A DNA stretch of 64,000 nt, taken from Luteimonas terricola. Lineage in GTDB: Bacteria > Pseudomonadota > Gammaproteobacteria > Xanthomonadales > Xanthomonadaceae. The stretch lies in contig NZ_SJRX01000002.1 in assembly GCF_004352845.1 (NCBI RefSeq), positions 372,001-436,000 on the forward strand, given 5' to 3'. A program made the translations under genes and the position numbers. This document shows, piece by piece, positions 1 to 11,306 of this stretch. A model generated the notes under the pieces. That model saw nothing but the letters and a program-made list of their open reading frames with translations, was not told the origin of the DNA and ran no database searches. The stretch's first letter is position 1, and every line of letters starts with the position of its first letter.

Positions 1-636
1 GGCGATCGCCTGCGCCCACATCATCAGCGACGAGGCCAGGCCCAGCCCGCCGGCGCCCATCTCGGGCAGGCCGAAGCGGCCGAAGGTGAAGGCGTAGCCC
101 AGCGGCACCAGCAGCAGCAGGCCGCCAAAGCCGAGCAGCATGGTCGGCAGCGTCCAGTGCAGGCCGTCGCTCAGGTAGCGCATGGCGTAGTACAGGGTCA
201 GCGCCGGCACGCCCCAGCGGATGCCGTGCAGGAAGTCGCGGGCGCCCGGGCGGATGCCTTCGGCAATGCCCATCGGCGCGAGCACCATCGGCGCCAGGCT
301 AAGGAAAGCGAACAGCAGCAGGCCCAGGCCCAGCGCCAGCCACAGCGACTGCCGGAACAGCGGCGCGATCTCGCTGCGGCGGCCGGAGCCATTGAGCTGC
401 GACACCGAGGGCGGCAGCGCCATCAGCGTGCCCATCGGGATCATCATCGGCAGCCAGAACATGGCCGTGCCGACCGACACCGCGGCCAGCGTCGCGGTGC
501 CGTGGCGACCGGCGATCACGCTGTCGACCAGGCCGATCATGCCGGTGGCCAGGTGCCCGAAGACCAGCGGAGTGGCGAGCACGGCCGTGGCACGGACTTC
601 GCCGCCGAAGCGAAGCGGTTCGGATTGCGTGGACAT
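1..636 (-). CDS. MATE family multidrug/Na+ antiporter, 3' part cut by window edge
   Basis: This is an inner-membrane drug/cation antiporter of the MATE (NorM-like) family. The reading frame opens with ATG at 636 (MSTQSEPLRF) and runs to base 1 without a stop, giving the first 212 residues of a protein that is normally about 450-500. The N-terminus shows the typical MATE first helix pair, with GLVDSVIAG after about residue 34, followed by hydrophobic segments near residues 53-75, 97-123 and 160-185. The gene follows the DUF3106-type gene by only 5 bases on the same strand, so the two are probably co-transcribed. Substrate cannot be told from the sequence. Family assignment is firm, but the C-terminal half lies outside the window. 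Confidence 0.85.
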   Translation of the reverse strand, partial: MSTQSEPLRFGGEVRATAVLATPLVFGHLATGMIGLVDSVIAGRHGTATLAAVSVGTAMFWLPMMIPMGTLMALPPSVSQLNGSGRRSEIAPLFRQSLWLALGLGLLLFAFLSLAPMVLAPMGIAEGIRPGARDFLHGIRWGVPALTLYYAMRYLSDGLHWTLPTMLLGFGGLLLLVPLGYAFTFGRFGLPEMGAGGLGLASSLMMWAQAIA

Positions 637-641
637 GGTGC

Positions 642-2108
642 TTACTGGACCGGCGCCACGGTGCGCCGCAGCCAGCGGCCGCGCTGCGCGGCCGGGATGG
701 CGAGCAGCTCGATGCGCAGCTCGGCGCGCGCTTGCGGCGGCGTACGCGCGGCGAGCACGGCCAGGTCGTCGCGGGCCTGCGGGTCCAGTCCGCGCAGGGC
801 CTCGAGCAGCGCCGTCCGCGCATCGAGCGGCACCTGGGCGATCAGCGGATGCAGCCGCGGGTAGTCGGCGCCAAGGTCGGGACCGAGCAGCCAGCCGTGG
901 CGCTCGCTGGCATCCATGGCGTCGAAGCGGGCGCGTAGCGCAGCCTGTTCGTCAGGGCTGCGCAGCGCGAAGCCGGCGACCACCTGGCGCAGCTGCGCGC
1001 GCTCCGTCGCGGAGAAGTCGTGCCATGCCTGCCAGCGCTCGCGGCGATCGCCGCGCTCGGCATGCGGCAGCGCGTCCCACTGGTCGCGGCGCTGGACCAG
1101 GCGCGTGCGGGCGGCAGGGTCGAGCGCGGCGAGGCGCTCCGTCGCCGGCCGGGACCGGGGTTCCGGGCGCGCAATGGCAGCAGCGGACGCAGCGACACCG
1201 GCGGACGCGGCATCCGCATCCGCGTTCGCCCGGGCTTCCGCCACCAGCCAGGCGTGGAACGCGGGATCGGCGGCCGCGGCGTCCTGGTCCTCGCCGTCCA
1301 GCAACAGGCCCAGGTCGGGATGCAGGGCCAGCGCGTCCTCATCCGCATAGCGCCCGGCCGGTGGTTCGGCCATGGACAGGGGTTCGGACAGGATGTGGCC
1401 CGGCGCTTCGTCCAGGCCTTCGGGCAGGCGGTCGATGGCAACGAAGGTGGCCCCCAGGCCGCCGAGAGTAACCAGCGCCACCAGCCACAGGGCCGCGCGG
1501 ACGCCGCGGCCCGCCGGCTGGCGGCCTGAGGCGCGCGGTGGTGCGGCGTCACCCGTCCCGTCACCCACCCTCTCGCCCAACCGCAAGGACAGCGCCAGGG
1601 ACCCCGGCGGCAGCGCGCGCTGCATGTCCTGCGCCGCCTGGCCGAGCGCCTGCCAGGCTTCAACGTCGGCGCTGCCGTCGGCGTGGTGCGGCAGCGCGCG
1701 CTGCAGGCCGAGGCGGTAGGTGGGTCGCGCGATGCCGAGCACGCTCGCGGCATCGGACTCGGCCAGCCCCGCCACCAGGCGCAGCAGCAGGGCCGCCCGC
1801 GGGCCGTGGCCGATCCGCGACAGCCATTCGAACCGGGGGTCCCAGCCTGGATCCGACGGCGTGCGCCGCAGCGCGGGCGCGGCCAGCAACAGCGACCAGA
1901 AGCGGCGCGGCCATTCGCCGAAGGCGATCCTCCCGGCCTCGCCCGCGAAGCGCTCCAGCGCCCAGGCTAGGGCGTCGTCCCCGGCCTCACGGGAGCCGGC
2001 CAGCAGCCGCGCGAACACCAGGCCCCGGCGCTCCACGCCGCGCAGGAAGGCGCCCAGCGCAGTGGGCGCGGCGGCATCGGCGGGTTCGGTCGGGAGTCGT
2101 GGGGTCAT
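642..2108 (-). CDS. Sigma-factor-like membrane protein with DUF3106 C-terminus
   Basis: This protein of 488 residues has three visible parts. The first (about 1-160) resembles sigma-70 regions: a helix pair followed by a region-4-like helix-turn-helix (RAALLLRLVAGLAESDAASV). A single transmembrane segment lies near residue 215 (ALWLVALVTLGGLGATF). The rest is a charged, Ala/Arg/Asp-rich tail with repeated 'L..LDP..R..L..RR..WDALP' units typical of DUF3106. I took ATG 2108 (MTPRLPTEP) rather than the upstream in-frame start at 2246, because the extra N-terminus is low-complexity and crosses the upstream regulatory DNA. A tethered sigma-like or anti-sigma-like role is only inference. It is probably co-transcribed with the MATE gene. 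Confidence 0.7.
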   Translation of the reverse strand: MTPRLPTEPADAAAPTALGAFLRGVERRGLVFARLLAGSREAGDDALAWALERFAGEAGRIAFGEWPRRFWSLLLAAPALRRTPSDPGWDPRFEWLSRIGHGPRAALLLRLVAGLAESDAASVLGIARPTYRLGLQRALPHHADGSADVEAWQALGQAAQDMQRALPPGSLALSLRLGERVGDGTGDAAPPRASGRQPAGRGVRAALWLVALVTLGGLGATFVAIDRLPEGLDEAPGHILSEPLSMAEPPAGRYADEDALALHPDLGLLLDGEDQDAAAADPAFHAWLVAEARANADADAASAGVAASAAAIARPEPRSRPATERLAALDPAARTRLVQRRDQWDALPHAERGDRRERWQAWHDFSATERAQLRQVVAGFALRSPDEQAALRARFDAMDASERHGWLLGPDLGADYPRLHPLIAQVPLDARTALLEALRGLDPQARDDLAVLAARTPPQARAELRIELLAIPAAQRGRWLRRTVAPVQ

Positions 2109-2314
2109 GGGGCCGGGCGCGTGCAGGGCGCCATCATAGCCGTGGCCGTGGCGGGGGCCGCCCCTTGACGGGGCGCACACTTTACGTTCCAGCGGTCCCG
2201 CGCGAGCGTTCCGCACCCCTGAAGGTTGTTCACAGCGGTCACGCAAATGTCATTGATCGGGCCTTCACTCCAACGTGGAGCATTGCTACAGCCATGTTTC
2301 ACGGCCAAGTATTT

Positions 2315-2330
2315 GAATTCAATTGAATTC
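2315..2330. promoter_or_regulatory. AT-rich 16-bp palindrome upstream of priA
   Basis: GAATTCAATTGAATTC is its own reverse complement and lies in an AT-rich stretch (about 2305-2350) that stands out in this GC-rich DNA. It lies about 90 bp from the DnaA-box pair. It could be a protein-binding site or an easily melted element; nothing in the sequence decides which. Confidence 0.4.
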
Positions 2331-2416
2331 TTTCGAATGGTGAATTTTTCGCCAACGCAGCCTGAACGCTGTTCCCATGCGCTATTGCGCACTCCCCGCA
2401 GACACCATGCACAGAC

Positions 2417-2439
2417 TTATCCACAGCCTGTGTGGATAA
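2417..2439. promoter_or_regulatory. Inverted pair of perfect DnaA boxes upstream of priA
   Basis: TTATCCACA (2417-2425) and TGTGGATAA (2431-2439) both match the DnaA consensus TTATNCACA exactly and face each other across 5 bases. A weaker box, TTGTTCACA, lies at 2225-2233. They sit in the 440-bp divergent region between the sigma-like gene and priA. DnaA regulation of priA, or a DnaA-titrating/reactivating site, are the likely readings. The rest of the 2109-2548 region holds no gene that I can support. Confidence 0.65.
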
Positions 2440-2548
2440 ACAAAATTCCTTTGTCTGTCGAGGACTTGCAGCCGAATCGTAGTTTGCAAGGCAACTATGG
2501 CCTGCAACCGACCTCCGACCCCTCCGGGTGAGTCGCTAGACTGCCGCG

Positions 2549-4764
<2,216 letters not shown>

Positions 4765-4771
<7 letters not shown>

Positions 4772-5598
4772 GGCGGGCCCTTTGCCTTGGTGGACTTGGC
4801 AGCCTTCTTGGCAGTCCTGCCTGCCTTCGCCGCGGGCGCGGCCGCATCGCCCTTCGCCGTCGCCTGCTTGCGGGCGGCACCACGGTTCCCGCTGTTGCGC
4901 ACCTCGATCACCTGGCCCTGGCGACGTACCTCGAACAGGCCGATCGCTTCGATCAGGTCGCTGAGCTTGCGGTAGCCATGGTTGCGCGAGTCGAACGAGC
5001 CCTGGTTGCCGACGTGGCTGCCGACCGCGCCCAGTTTGGACCAGCCGTCCTCGCCCTGGGTGGCGTCGACCGCGCCGCGCAGCAGGCGCACCAGGTCGGC
5101 ATCGTGCTGCAGCTGCGCCGGCGAAGGCGCCTGGCGGGCGTCGCCGTTGTCTTCGTCGGGTTCGCCGAGCTTCTCCAGGTACAGGAAGGTCGAGCAGGCG
5201 CGCACGAACGGCTCCGGCGTCTTCTCCTGCCCGAAGCCGTACACCGCCACGCCGTCGTTGCGCAGGCGCATCACCAGCGGCGTGAAGTCCGCGTCGGAAG
5301 ACACGATGGCGAAGCCGTCCAGGTTGCGCGCGTACAGCAGGTCCATGGCATCGATCACCATCGCCATGTCGGACGCGTTCTTGCCGCTGGTATAGGCGAA
5401 CTGCTGGATCGGGCGGATGGCCCAGGTGTGCAGGCATTTTTCCCAGCCCACCAGGTGCTGGCTCTTCCAGTTGCCGTAGGCGCGGCGCACATTGGCCACG
5501 CCGTGGCGCGCGATCTCGGCGAGGATCACCTCGATCTTCGACGCCGGCGCGTTGTCGGCGTCGATCAACAGTGCGATGCGCTTCTCGTGATCGGGCAT
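4765..5598 (-). CDS. NYN-domain protein with C-terminal OST-HTH/LOTUS domain
   Basis: A 277-residue protein. It opens with a NYN (PIN-like ribonuclease fold) domain: ALLIDADNAPASKIEVIL near residues 9-26, SDMAMVIDAMD and VSSDADFTPLVMRLR supply the conserved acidic residues expected at a metal-dependent nuclease centre. A C-terminal OST-HTH/LOTUS-type RNA-binding domain follows (about 190-240: W.KLGAVG..., SDLIEAIGLFEV), with a Lys/Ala-rich tail. Start ATG 5598 (MPDHEKRIALL) was chosen over an upstream frame extension with no domain signal. The family is widespread and thought to act on RNA; its substrate here is unknown. It is divergent from ndh (52 bp apart). Confidence 0.85.
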
Positions 5599-5650
5599 TG
5601 CGTGGGCTCCGGCGGTGCGCCGGGTGGCGCGATGCGAGCACAATAGCGCA

Positions 5651-6919
5651 ATGGATGTGTCCTCCCTTCCCCGGGTGGTGGTCGTGGGCGGCGGCTTCGC
5701 CGGCCTCTGGGCCACGCGTGCACTGGCCCGCGACCGCGTGCGCATCACCCTGGTCGACCGCAGCAACCACCACCTGTTCCAGCCGCTGCTCTACCAGGTG
5801 GCGACCGCGGGACTGTCGGCACCGGACATCGCCGCGCCGCTGCGCCACATCCTGCGCGGGCAGCGCAACGTCGAAGTGCGGCTGGCGGACGTGGAGGCGG
5901 TCGATGCAGCGGCCGGATGCATCCGCCTGGACGACGGCACCGACCTTGCCTACGACTACCTGCTGCTGGCCGCCGGTTCCACCCACGCGTATTTCGGCAA
6001 CGACCAGTGGGCCGCGCACGCGCCCGGCTTGAAAACCCTGGACGACGCACTGGGCATCCGCCGCCGCGTACTGCTTGCCTTCGAGCGCGCCGAAGCGGAA
6101 TCCGATCCCGCGAAGCGCGCCGCCTGGCTCGACTTCGCCATCATCGGCGGCGGACCGACCGGAGTGGAGCTGGCCGGCACCCTGGCGGAGATCGCACGCC
6201 ACACGCTGCGCGACGAATTCCGCAACATCGATCCGGCCAGCGCGCGGGTGCGCCTGATCGAGGCCGGCCCGCGCGTGCTGGCCTCGTTCCCCGACGCTCT
6301 TTCGGAGCGGGCGCGGCGACAGCTCGAGCGCCTGGGTGTCGAGGTGCTCACCGGCACGCCGGTCACCGCCATCGACGCCTCTGGTTACCGCCTGGGCGAT
6401 CGCTTCATGCCGTCGCGCACCGTGCTCTGGGCGGCGGGCGTCGCCGCCTCGCCATTGGCGCGATCACTCGGCGTGCCGCTGGACCGCGCGGGACGCGTGC
6501 CCGTCGAGTCGGACCTGGGCGTGCCGGGGCAGCCGCGGATCTTCGTCGCCGGCGACCTGGCCGCCGTCACCCGCCCCGACGGCCAACCGGTGCCCGGCGT
6601 TGCACCGGCGGCCAAGCAGATGGGACGCCACGTCGCGCAGGCGATCCGCGCGCGCATCGGCGGCCACGCCGCGCCCGCCTTCGGCTACCGTGACTGGGGC
6701 AACCTCGCCACCATCGGCCGCATGGCCGCGGTGGTGCACTTCGGGCGCATCAAGCTCTCCGGCGTGCTGGCGTGGTGGTTCTGGTTGCTGGTACACATCC
6801 TCTTCCTGATCGGCTTTCGCAACCGCGTGGTGGTGATGTTCAACTGGACCTGGGCGTACTGGAGCTACCAGCGCGCGGCACGGATCATTTTCGGAAAGGG
6901 CGGGAGCGGCGGCACATGA
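5651..6919 (+). CDS. ndh: Type II NADH:quinone oxidoreductase
   Basis: A single-subunit, non-proton-pumping NADH dehydrogenase (NDH-2) that passes electrons from NADH through FAD to quinone at the inner face of the cytoplasmic membrane. The 422-residue product has two Rossmann signatures: the FAD-binding GGGFAG at residues 13-18 and the NAD-binding GGGPTG at 166-171. The FAD-contacting GDLAAV stretch precedes the C-terminus. The last 60 residues are hydrophobic/amphipathic and Trp-rich (WWFWLLVHILFLIGF) and serve as the membrane anchor. Start ATG 5651 (MDVSSLPRVVVVGGG) puts the FAD motif at the expected N-terminal position. Its last bases overlap zupT by ATGA, so the two are translationally coupled. 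Confidence 0.93.
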   Translation: MDVSSLPRVVVVGGGFAGLWATRALARDRVRITLVDRSNHHLFQPLLYQVATAGLSAPDIAAPLRHILRGQRNVEVRLADVEAVDAAAGCIRLDDGTDLAYDYLLLAAGSTHAYFGNDQWAAHAPGLKTLDDALGIRRRVLLAFERAEAESDPAKRAAWLDFAIIGGGPTGVELAGTLAEIARHTLRDEFRNIDPASARVRLIEAGPRVLASFPDALSERARRQLERLGVEVLTGTPVTAIDASGYRLGDRFMPSRTVLWAAGVAASPLARSLGVPLDRAGRVPVESDLGVPGQPRIFVAGDLAAVTRPDGQPVPGVAPAAKQMGRHVAQAIRARIGGHAAPAFGYRDWGNLATIGRMAAVVHFGRIKLSGVLAWWFWLLVHILFLIGFRNRVVVMFNWTWAYWSYQRAARIIFGKGGSGGT

Positions 6920-7725
6920 TCGAGTTCTCCAACGCCAACCTGCTCATGGCGCTGGCCGTGACCACCGCGGCCGGGCTGGCCACCGGCGTGGGCGGCCTGC
7001 TGGTGTTCGCGCAGAAGACGCCCAACGCGCGCCTGCTCGCCTTCGGCCTGGCCTTTGCCGGCGGTGCGATGGTCTATGTCTCGCTGTCGGAGATCCTCAA
7101 CAAGTCGATCCATTCCTTCAGCCAGGGCTACGGCGACCGCGCGGGCTTCAGCCTCGGCACGCTGGCCTTCCTGTGCGGCGTCGGCCTGATCATGGCCATC
7201 GACCGCCTGATCCCCAACCCGCACGAGCGCCTGGAGGCCGACGATCCCTTCTTCCGCGAGCACAACGCCGCCTACATCAAGCGCGTCGGCCTGCTGACCG
7301 CGCTGGCGATCACCGTGCACAACTTTCCCGAAGGCCTGGCAACCTTCTTCGCCACGCTGGAGAACCCCGGCGTGGGCATGCCGCTGGCCTTCGCCATCGC
7401 CATCCACAACGTGCCCGAGGGCATCGCGATCGCGGTGCCGGTGTACTTCGCCACCAACAACAAGGCCTACGCCTTCGGCGCCTGCCTGCTGTCGGGGCTG
7501 GCGGAGCCGGTGGGCGCGATCATCGGCTATACGCTGCTGCGGCCGTGGATGTCGGACGCGGTGTTCGGCAGCGTGTTCGGCGTCATCGCCGGCGTGATGG
7601 TGTTCCTGGCGCTGGACGAACTGCTGCCGGCGGCCAAGCGCTATTCGCGCGGCCACGAGACCGTCTACGGCCTGGTCAGCGGCATGGGCGTGCTGGCGAT
7701 CAGCCTGGTGCTGTTCAAGTGGTGA
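6916..7725 (+). CDS. zupT: ZIP-family zinc transporter ZupT
   Basis: An inner-membrane divalent metal importer (zinc, with broader specificity known for ZupT). The 269-residue protein has about eight hydrophobic segments and the two metal-path signatures HNFPEG (from His135) and HNVPEG (from His164) in helices 4 and 5. These are the known transport site in ZIP proteins. Length matches E. coli ZupT (257). The start ATG overlaps the ndh stop (ATGA), giving an ndh-zupT operon. No Zur box was recognised upstream of ndh. Confidence 0.93.
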   Translation: MIEFSNANLLMALAVTTAAGLATGVGGLLVFAQKTPNARLLAFGLAFAGGAMVYVSLSEILNKSIHSFSQGYGDRAGFSLGTLAFLCGVGLIMAIDRLIPNPHERLEADDPFFREHNAAYIKRVGLLTALAITVHNFPEGLATFFATLENPGVGMPLAFAIAIHNVPEGIAIAVPVYFATNNKAYAFGACLLSGLAEPVGAIIGYTLLRPWMSDAVFGSVFGVIAGVMVFLALDELLPAAKRYSRGHETVYGLVSGMGVLAISLVLFKW

Positions 7726-7758
7726 AACCAAGGCGGCGATAGCCCGGCCACGAACGGA

Positions 7759-7780
7759 ACGGCCCGGTTTCCCGGGCCGT
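7759..7780. terminator. GC-rich hairpin between convergent zupT and rpoH
   Basis: ACGGCCCGG and CCGGGCCGT form a perfect 9-bp stem with a 4-base loop, midway between the converging zupT and rpoH ends. No T-run follows on either strand, so it may act as a bidirectional barrier or simply protect 3' ends. Confidence 0.45.
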
Positions 7781-7804
7781 CGCGGCGCTGCGGTGTCGTG
7801 CGGC

Positions 7805-8689
<885 letters not shown>

Positions 8690-8690
8690 T

Positions 8691-8717
8691 TTAGCAGTGT
8701 CCAACTTCGACTGCTAA
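8691..8717. promoter_or_regulatory. Inverted repeat abutting the rpoH start codon
   Basis: TTAGCAGT (8691-8698) and ACTGCTAA (8710-8717) form a perfect 8-bp stem around an 11-base loop in the rpoH 5' leader. On the mRNA the 3' arm ends one base before the chosen AUG. It could be a translation-blocking (temperature-sensitive) hairpin or an operator. Confidence 0.5.
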
Positions 8718-8797
8718 GGATCGTGAAGGTTCCCATCGTTGCGTTAATGGAACGATAAGCACGTCCGAGCGCGCCTTCCCCGACCTCGTGGCCCGGT

Positions 8798-9511
8798 TTA
8801 CGCCGGGACCAGCGCTGCGGCAGGCGGCAGCGACCAGTCCATCGGCCTTCCACCGCTGCGCACGAGATATTCGCTGGCCGCGGAGAAATGCCCGCAGCCC
8901 AGGAATCCCCGGTGCGCCGACAGCGGCGAGGGATGCGTGCTGCGCAGCACGCGGTGGCGGCGCGGGTCGATCACCTTGCCCTTGGCCTGGGCATAGGCGC
9001 CCCAGAGCATGAACACCAGGCCCTCGCGCTCGCGGCCAAGCACTTCGACCACGTGGTCGGTGAAGCCCTCCCAGCCCTTGCGCTGGTGCGACCCCGCGCG
9101 CCCTTCCTCGACGGTAAGCACGGCGTTGAGCAGCAGCACGCCGCGCTGCGCCCAGGGCAGCAGGCAGCCGTGGTCGGGGCGGGCGATCCCGAGGTCGCGC
9201 TGGATCTCCTTGAAGATGTTGTCCAGCGACGGCGGCACGCGCACGCCGGGGCGCACCGAAAAGGACAGCCCGTGCGCCTGGCCGGCGCCGTGGTAGGGGT
9301 CCTGGCCGAGCACCACCACGCGCACGTCGTCGAAGGGCGTGGCGTCGAAGGCGGCGAAGATCTCCGGACCCGGCGGGAAGATGCGCGCGCCCGCCGCCTT
9401 GCGCTCGCGCAGGAAGGCCGACAGCTCGCGCATGTCGTCGCGTTCGAACCAGTCGCCCACCCGCGCCTTCCAGGACGGTTCCATGCGGATGCGGTCTTCG
9501 GCGTCGTTCAC
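8798..9511 (-). CDS. ung: Uracil-DNA glycosylase
   Basis: Family 1 uracil-DNA glycosylase, which removes uracil from DNA as the first step of base-excision repair. The 237-residue protein has the water-activating motif GQDPYHG (catalytic Asp71) and the uracil/minor-groove loop HPSPLSAHRGF (193-203). LLLNAVLTVEEGRAGSH supplies the Pro/Ser region. The length is standard. The start ATG overlaps the stop of the upstream receiver gene by 4 bases, which suggests translational coupling within the ftsE-ftsX-receiver-ung block. Confidence 0.97.
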   Translation of the reverse strand: MNDAEDRIRMEPSWKARVGDWFERDDMRELSAFLRERKAAGARIFPPGPEIFAAFDATPFDDVRVVVLGQDPYHGAGQAHGLSFSVRPGVRVPPSLDNIFKEIQRDLGIARPDHGCLLPWAQRGVLLLNAVLTVEEGRAGSHQRKGWEGFTDHVVEVLGREREGLVFMLWGAYAQAKGKVIDPRRHRVLRSTHPSPLSAHRGFLGCGHFSAASEYLVRSGGRPMDWSLPPAAALVPA

Positions 9512-10356
9512 GCGCCGAAGACCGTGGATCCGGGTGTCCGCGCCAGGCGCAGCTGGAACAGCGCCTTGGTCACCAGCAGGCGCTCCTCGATGGGCTTCAG
9601 CACCAGGTCGTTGGCGCCTTCGCGCAGCAGCGCGGCCTGGTTGGCGGGATTGGCGTCACCGGTCATCACCAGCACCGGCAGGCGGCGCTTGGAGTAGTCG
9701 AACTCGCCGCGGATGGCCCGCACCAGGTCACCGCCGTCGAGCTCGCCCTTGAGGTAGACGTCCGTGAGCACGAGGTCGACGCCGGGGGCGTCGCCGGCGT
9801 CGCGGCGCGCCTGCAGGAACTCGAGCGCGGCCTCGACGCTGGTCACGTGCTCGACCTCCATCTGCTGCGCCTTGAGCATGCGCGACGTCGCCAGCGCCAC
9901 GGTGCGGCTGTCCTCGACGTAGAGCACGCGCACGCCCGGGATCGGCGCGGGCTGCACGTAGCCGCGGATGAACTCGGCGAGCGCGTGGTGGCCGTGCGAC
10001 TTGTCGAAGTAGTCGGTGATGTCGTCGCTGAAGTGGCGCCCTTCGAGATGTTGCTGCGCATTGCCGGACACCACCACCACCGGCACGTAGCGCTGGCCGG
10101 CCGCGGCGCGCACGGCTTCGGCCAGCTGCTGGCCGTCGCCGTCGGGGAGCACGAGCGAGGTGGTGGCGAGGTCGATCGGCGCGGCCTCGAGCGCGGCGTG
10201 CGCCTCCGCCAGGCCGGCACAGGCGACGACCTCGGCACCGGGCAACTCGCGCTTGAGCACGTCGCCGATCAGCTTGCGCACCAGGCGCGAACCGTCGACG
10301 ACCATGATCCTCGGCGCGGTGCCATCGAGGTGCCGGATGTCGTTGGGCTCGGCCAT
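9508..10356 (-). CDS. Tandem-receiver response regulator; first receiver lacks the phospho-Asp
   Basis: A 282-residue protein made of two CheY-like receiver domains and no output domain. In receiver 1 (about 15-135) the position of the phosphorylated aspartate is Ser67 (DLATTSLVLPDGDG), so it is probably a pseudo-receiver. It keeps the acidic start (MVVDGSR) and DKS. Receiver 2 (about 142-275) has VLYVEDSR, Asp199 (LVLTDVYLKG), LVMTGD and LKPI, and should be phosphorylatable. It is squeezed between ftsX (2 bp upstream) and ung (4-bp overlap), so it is part of that transcript. The partner kinase is unknown. Such single-protein double receivers usually work by protein-protein contact; that is inference. 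Confidence 0.85.
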   Translation of the reverse strand: MAEPNDIRHLDGTAPRIMVVDGSRLVRKLIGDVLKRELPGAEVVACAGLAEAHAALEAAPIDLATTSLVLPDGDGQQLAEAVRAAAGQRYVPVVVVSGNAQQHLEGRHFSDDITDYFDKSHGHHALAEFIRGYVQPAPIPGVRVLYVEDSRTVALATSRMLKAQQMEVEHVTSVEAALEFLQARRDAGDAPGVDLVLTDVYLKGELDGGDLVRAIRGEFDYSKRRLPVLVMTGDANPANQAALLREGANDLVLKPIEERLLVTKALFQLRLARTPGSTVFGA

Positions 10357-10358
10357 GC

Positions 10359-11306
10359 TCAGGTTTCAGTGGGCCGGGTCTGGCGCAGGAAATGGCCGGT
10401 GACCGCGCCGGCGCCAAGCCAGCCGAGCACGGTGGCGCCGGCGATCACCGCCAGTGCCTGGCGTGGCGCGAAGCCGTTGAGCGCGAAGCTGCTGCCGTAG
10501 CTTGCGGCGAGCTCGGCCAGCGGCGCGCCCAGGGCCGTGCCGGCCACGGTGAGCAAGCCCAGCGCGAGCGCGCCCGCGGCGAGCCCATACCAGGCACCGA
10601 GATACAGGAAGGGGCGACGGATGAAGCCGTCGCTGGCGCCGAGCAGCTGCAGCACGCCGAGTTCTTCGCGCCGCGACTGGATGTCCAGGCGCACCGTGTT
10701 GCCGACCACCAGCAGCGCGCCCAGGCCAAGCAGCGCCGCAAGCACCCAGGCCACGCGTCCGCCGAAGCGCAGCCAGTTGTCCAGGCGTTCGCGCCATCCG
10801 GCGTCGTGCTGCACCAGTTCGGCTTCGGGCAGGGTGCGCAGCGAGTCGGCCAGCAGCGCCTCGTCGCCGGCTGGCGTCACCACCAGCACGTGCGGCAGCG
10901 GGTTCTCACCCAGCGCGTCGATGGCCTCGTCCAGGCCGCTGCGCGCGCGCAACTCCTCCAGGCCCTGCGCGGGCGTGCGGTGTTCGACCACGCCGATGTC
11001 GGCGCGCCCATCGAGCGCGGCCACCAGTTCGGCCACGCGCGCAGGCGCGGTGTCCTGCTTCAGGAAGATGCTCAGCTGGCGCGAGGACTGCACGTCGCCG
11101 GCGAAGCGTTCGACGTTCGCCAGCACCAGCCACAGCCCCAGCGGCAGCGCCAGCGCCACCGCCATCACGCCGATGGTCAGGGCCGTGGACCCGGGCTTGC
11201 GGAACAGGCGGCCGAGGCTGGCCACGATGCTGTAGGCGTGGTGGTCCAGCCAGGCGCCCGGTCGCGAGGGGGCCGGCACCTTCCTGCGTGCGATGGGCTC
11301 ATTCAT
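10359..11306 (-). CDS. ftsX: Cell-division ABC transporter permease FtsX
   Basis: The membrane subunit of FtsEX, which regulates septal peptidoglycan hydrolases at the divisome through a periplasmic loop. The 315-residue product has a cytoplasmic N-terminus and TM1 near residues 40-66. A large periplasmic domain (about 70-185) contains ELVAALDGRADIGVVEHRTP. Three further TM segments follow (about 190-213, 235-262, 288-308), the MacB/FtsX permease layout. The start overlaps the ftsE stop by 8 bases, as in most FtsEX operons. Downstream, the receiver gene begins almost immediately. Confidence 0.95.
   Translation of the reverse strand: MNEPIARRKVPAPSRPGAWLDHHAYSIVASLGRLFRKPGSTALTIGVMAVALALPLGLWLVLANVERFAGDVQSSRQLSIFLKQDTAPARVAELVAALDGRADIGVVEHRTPAQGLEELRARSGLDEAIDALGENPLPHVLVVTPAGDEALLADSLRTLPEAELVQHDAGWRERLDNWLRFGGRVAWVLAALLGLGALLVVGNTVRLDIQSRREELGVLQLLGASDGFIRRPFLYLGAWYGLAAGALALGLLTVAGTALGAPLAELAASYGSSFALNGFAPRQALAVIAGATVLGWLGAGAVTGHFLRQTRPTET

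Noticed and set aside
2225-2545. Chromosomal oriC
   Set aside because: Only two strong DnaA boxes and no dnaA/dnaN neighbourhood; kept only as a DnaA-regulated or DnaA-binding site.
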